Positions 5,080 through 7,159 of a stretch of DNA of 7,159 bases are shown here, in pieces (within the stretch, counting starts at the first letter, position 1; the number at the start of each line of letters is the position of its first letter). The notes below the pieces were generated by a model. It ran no database searches, was not told the origin of the DNA, and saw nothing but the letters and a program-made list of their open reading frames with translations. Both the position numbers and the translations under genes were made by a program. Source of the stretch: Pseudaestuariivita sp. (GTDB taxonomy: Bacteria; Pseudomonadota; Alphaproteobacteria; Rhodobacterales; Rhodobacteraceae); NCBI GenBank assembly GCA_020629995.1, contig JAHDCH010000059.1, positions 5,195 to 12,353 on the forward strand. The letters run 5' to 3'.

Positions 5080-6464
5080 AGGTTCAGCATCCCGGGCAAA
5101 GCCTCGAGCAGCGCGCGCGCCCCCTGCCCCGCGCCCCCCTTGGGGCGACCGGGAGCCGGCTTGGGGTTCCATCCGTAGATGTCGAAATGCATGTACCGGG
5201 TCTCACCGGCGAACCGGCGCAGGAACAGCGCAGCGGTGACCGACCCGGCAAACCCGCCTGCCGGCGCATTATCAAGATCCGCGATCCCGGGTTCGATCAT
5301 CGGCTCGTAAGGGTCATGGAACGGCATGCGCCAGACCGGATCAGCGGCGCCGGGTGCGGCCCCGGCCAATGCCACGGCATCCGCGTCGTGGTCGGTATAA
5401 AACGGCGCAAGGTCAGGCCCGACAGCCACCCGGGCAGCCCCCGTCAGCGTCGCCATCGAGATCATCAGGTCCGGCTCAGCCTCGGCCCCAAAGGCCAGCG
5501 CATCGGCCAGCACCAGCCGCCCTTCGGCGTCGGTATTGTTGATCTCGACCGTCAGCCCCTTGCGCGAGGTCAGGATGTCACCGGGCCGGAACGCGGGCGC
5601 GCTGACCGAGTTCTCGACCGCCGGGATCAGCACCCGCAGCTGAACAGGCAAACCCAGCGCCATGATCATCTGCGCCAGCCCCAGCACCGTTGCCGCGCCG
5701 CCCATGTCCTTTTTCATCAGGCCCATCGACGCGCCGGGTTTCAGGTTCAGCCCCCCGGTGTCGAAACACACGCCCTTGCCCACCAGCGTCAGCTTTGGCC
5801 CGGCACGGCCCCAGGTCATGTCGATCAGGCGCGGGTCTTGCGCGGCGGCGCGACCCACCGTGTGGATCATCGGAAAGTTGCCCTCCAGCAGGGTCTCGCC
5901 AGTGGTGACCGTGATGCTGGCGCCATGCGCCGCGGCCAGATCGCGCGCGGCGGCCTCAAGCTGGACCGGCCCCATGTCAGAGGCCGGCGTGTTGATCAGA
6001 TCGCGGGTCAGCGCCTCTCCGGCCGCGCAAGCCTCGATCCGCGCAGCGTCGATCCCGCCCGGAGCGATCAGGGCAGCCTGCGGCGCGTCCGCATCCCCGA
6101 CATAACGCGCAAAACGGTACCCGGCGAGCAGCCAGCCCAGCGCCTCTGTGCTGATGTCAGCCTCGGGCGCATGTTTGGCCGAAAGGGAAAAAACCTCGGC
6201 CGGCAGTTTGGACCGCGCTGCAGCCAGCGTGAACCGGCCCCGCGCCCGGGCCTTGGCCGACCCAAGGCCGACCAGCGCGCCCCAGATACCGCCGCTTGGG
6301 TCCGGCAAGGCCAGCGTTTCGCCCGCTCCTGCCTTGAACCCCGACGCCTGCGCCCAGCCACGCGCCACATCCGGCAGATCGCCTAGCGCGGCGCTCAGAT
6401 TGTCGGGCGACACCAGGATCAGCGGCAAGGCCGCATCGGTCAAAGCGTGGAAGGTCAGCGGCAT
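5076..6464 (-). CDS. Leucyl aminopeptidase family protein (M17)
   Basis: The 462-residue protein is a cytosolic two-metal M17 aminopeptidase that removes N-terminal residues from short peptides. The catalytic set is complete: Lys230 and Asp235 in VGKGVCFDTGG, Lys242 in LNLKPG, Asp253 in KKDMGG, and Asp312, Glu314 and Arg316 in NTDAEGRL. Each is exactly 20 less than the corresponding bovine lens enzyme residue (Lys250, Asp255, Lys262, Asp273, Asp332, Glu334, Arg336, from memory), so the catalytic half is free of insertions or deletions. The N-terminal domain (about 1-150) is divergent and the protein is somewhat shorter than the usual 480-500. ATG 6464 has AAAGGA at 6472-6477, seven bases upstream; the open frame extending to 6518 lacks such a site. 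It lies 90 bases after the HPt-like gene and is coupled to the NlpC/P60 gene by a GTGA overlap. Confidence 0.93.
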   Translation of the reverse strand: MPLTFHALTDAALPLILVSPDNLSAALGDLPDVARGWAQASGFKAGAGETLALPDPSGGIWGALVGLGSAKARARGRFTLAAARSKLPAEVFSLSAKHAPEADISTEALGWLLAGYRFARYVGDADAPQAALIAPGGIDAARIEACAAGEALTRDLINTPASDMGPVQLEAAARDLAAAHGASITVTTGETLLEGNFPMIHTVGRAAAQDPRLIDMTWGRAGPKLTLVGKGVCFDTGGLNLKPGASMGLMKKDMGGAATVLGLAQMIMALGLPVQLRVLIPAVENSVSAPAFRPGDILTSRKGLTVEINNTDAEGRLVLADALAFGAEAEPDLMISMATLTGAARVAVGPDLAPFYTDHDADAVALAGAAPGAADPVWRMPFHDPYEPMIEPGIADLDNAPAGGFAGSVTAALFLRRFAGETRYMHFDIYGWNPKPAPGRPKGGAGQGARALLEALPGMLNL

Positions 6465-6471
6465 GGGGTGG

Positions 6472-6477
6472 TCCTTT
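6472..6477 (-). promoter_or_regulatory. Ribosome binding site of the aminopeptidase gene
   Basis: AAAGGA on the minus strand, seven bases before the ATG at 6464. It fixes that start against the upstream in-frame ATG at 6518 and shows that this gene, unlike the two downstream, can initiate independently of a stop/start overlap. Confidence 0.7.
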
Positions 6478-6554
6478 GGCAATTCGCGCCGGGCGACAGT
6501 AGCCGCCCCGGCGCGCATCGCAAGGCCCCAGGTCCCGTGTCTGGGCGGCGTGTC

Positions 6555-6935
6555 TCAGACCGACATGTCCTGCGTGTCCCAGATTGCGCACAGCGACCGG
6601 TCGCCAACCCGCATGAGCCGCGCGTGTACCGCGGCCAGGGCCACACCGTCGCCCGCATCAATGCAGGTCACGATATCGCGCGCCACACGGGCCAGCGTCG
6701 TCATGCCCACCTGCTCGGCCACGCCGATCAGACCGCGCGCCGTCTTTCGCATCTGCGGCAGGGTGGAAACCTGTGCGCTGCGCGAGATATCGGCCAGCCG
6801 GCCGGCCATATCCTCCATCGCGCGGCACACGACATCCTCGGCCCCGCCAAGCCCCAATTGCCGGCACAGGTCCTGCACCCGGCTGTGATCCAGTCTTACC
6901 GCGTCGCGCGGCGCAAGTTTCGATACGTTCGGCAC
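6555..6935 (-). CDS. Small helical protein resembling an HPt domain without its phospho-acceptor histidine
   Basis: The 126-residue protein has no signal peptide or membrane segment and should be mostly helical. I do not recognise a named family, but residues 61-88 (QMRKTARGLIGVAEQVG, then MTTLARVARDI) follow the helix pattern of histidine phosphotransfer domains, where the core reads roughly LRRxAHTLKGxxxxxG, then LxxLARxLE. At the position of the phosphorylated His there is Arg67, and at the conserved HxxKG lysine there is Ile70, while Gly71 is kept. If the resemblance is real, it is a non-phosphorylatable HPt-like protein, perhaps a binding or inhibitory partner of a kinase or response regulator. 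The start is GTG 6935, supported by GAGGG at 6943-6947. It is the promoter-proximal gene of the minus-strand run, 90 bases ahead of the aminopeptidase, so co-transcription is likely but a promoter in that gap is not excluded. Confidence 0.7.
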   Translation of the reverse strand: MPNVSKLAPRDAVRLDHSRVQDLCRQLGLGGAEDVVCRAMEDMAGRLADISRSAQVSTLPQMRKTARGLIGVAEQVGMTTLARVARDIVTCIDAGDGVALAAVHARLMRVGDRSLCAIWDTQDMSV

Positions 6936-6942
6936 GCACTCA

Positions 6943-6947
6943 CCCTC
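6943..6947 (-). promoter_or_regulatory. Ribosome binding site of the HPt-like gene
   Basis: GAGGG on the minus strand, seven bases ahead of GTG 6935. It supports this GTG over other nearby GTG triplets, such as that at 6939, which is in another frame. Confidence 0.6.
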
Positions 6948-7075
6948 AAATCCCTAGGCCCCCGCCTGTACTGCGCACCATGCGCGCCGCCCCTTCACAA
7001 ATCCTTTCCGCCCCGGGGCTTTTCCGCTCGAAATTCTTCCAAATTTTGTCTATGCCGCTGGCGCATCAAGCGACC

Positions 7076-7085
7076 GAAGGCCTTC
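7076..7085. repeat. Palindrome GAAGGCCTTC covering the carbonic anhydrase ribosome binding site
   Basis: GAAGGCCTTC is a perfect 10-base palindrome whose left half, GAAGG (7076-7080), is the best ribosome binding site for the ATG at 7090, nine bases away. It has no loop, so it would form a protein-binding site in DNA rather than a stable RNA hairpin within one message. It may be coincidence. Confidence 0.4.
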
Positions 7086-7089
7086 CACG

Positions 7090-7159
7090 ATGGACAAGAT
7101 CAAGCCCCTGCCCACCTACATGGTTCAGCGCTACCACGGCTGGCGCGCCACCCAGTATT
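7090..7159 (+). CDS. Probable beta-class carbonic anhydrase, 3' partial (first 23 codons)
   Basis: The frame opens at ATG 7090 with GAAGG nine bases upstream and runs off the window after 23 codons. The visible residues begin MDKIKPLPTYMVQRYHGW and continue RATQY. In alphaproteobacteria this opening (short polar start, PLPxYLVQRYHGW) is the N-terminal extension of beta-carbonic anhydrases, ahead of the zinc-binding CDSR segment, which is not in the window. The family interconverts CO2 and bicarbonate in the cytoplasm. The assignment rests only on this N-terminal resemblance and on a convincing start; no catalytic residue is visible. The gene diverges from the HPt-like gene across a 154-base intergenic region. 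Confidence 0.65.
   Translation, partial: MDKIKPLPTYMVQRYHGWRATQY

Larger units (their letters stand above)
6936..7089. other. Divergent intergenic region between the HPt-like gene and the carbonic anhydrase gene
   Basis: These 154 bases must hold the promoters for the minus-strand operon and for the plus-strand gene at 7090. The stretch about 7020-7052 is clearly more AT-rich than its surroundings and includes an imperfect inverted repeat, CGAAATT (7029-7035) against AATTTTG (7042-7048). I could not assign convincing -35/-10 pairs on either strand. I see no LexA box or other known operator, and no small gene. Confidence 0.5.

Noticed and set aside
5187..6386. A 399-codon open frame on the plus strand, antisense to the aminopeptidase gene
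   Set aside because: Same explanation: it mirrors the codon bias of a clear M17 gene, has an Arg/Gln/His-rich low-complexity translation and lacks a convincing start.
6526..6545. CCCAG/CTGGG inverted repeat between the HPt-like and aminopeptidase genes as a terminator
   Set aside because: The stem is only five pairs with a large loop and no U tract; it is too weak to claim in GC-rich DNA.
2929..7113. Similar opening sequences of the DUF2794 and carbonic anhydrase genes (both M-x-K-I-x-P-L-P, about 19 of 24 bases alike)
   Set aside because: The similarity stops after eight codons and the proteins are unrelated; chance plus shared codon preference is enough.

Overview
The window is a dense, GC-rich piece of chromosome, most likely from a marine Rhodobacterales (roseobacter-type) alphaproteobacterium. 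This rests on the alphaproteobacterial SOS operator form GTTC-N7-GTTC, an ImuB mutagenesis protein, a DUF2794 protein, a monohaem cytochrome c'/c556, and the general look of the proteins. The genus cannot be fixed from this sequence. I see no insertion sequence, tRNA, rRNA, CRISPR array or phage gene; it reads as ordinary chromosome with several unusual details.

Layout, left to right. (1) 1-612, plus strand: the C-terminal two thirds of a D-2-hydroxyacid dehydrogenase of the glyoxylate reductase/D-glycerate dehydrogenase type. (2) 614-1051, minus: a secreted cytochrome c'/c556, convergent with gene 1 and only one base away. (3) 1052-1230: a divergent control region with a pair of 17-bp direct repeats 31 bp apart and a LexA box at 1200-1214. 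(4) 1231-2889, plus: imuB, the catalytically degenerate Y-family polymerase paralogue of SOS mutagenesis. Neither imuA nor dnaE2 is next to it. (5) 2929-3267, plus: a small DUF2794 protein. (6) 3271-3294: a perfect 10-bp hairpin between convergent genes, a likely two-way terminator. (7) 6935 down to 3299, minus: a probable four-gene operon encoding a degenerate HPt-like protein, an M17 leucyl aminopeptidase, a signal-less SH3-SH3-NlpC/P60 peptidase and an agmatinase/ureohydrolase-family enzyme. The last three genes are joined by 4-base GTGA and ATGA stop/start overlaps. (8) 7090 to the window end, plus: the first 23 codons of a probable beta-class carbonic anhydrase, divergent from the operon.

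Functionally, the plus-strand centre is a DNA-damage-inducible unit (LexA box, imuB, perhaps DUF2794). The minus-strand operon looks like cytoplasmic peptide and amide catabolism. A YkfC-like endopeptidase without a signal peptide, coupled to a leucyl aminopeptidase, suggests recycling of murein peptides or other short peptides. The role of the agmatinase-like enzyme there is not obvious. The points most worth a second look are the stand-alone SOS-controlled imuB, the HPt-like protein that has lost its phospho-acceptor histidine, the spaced direct repeats, and the coupled peptidase operon.
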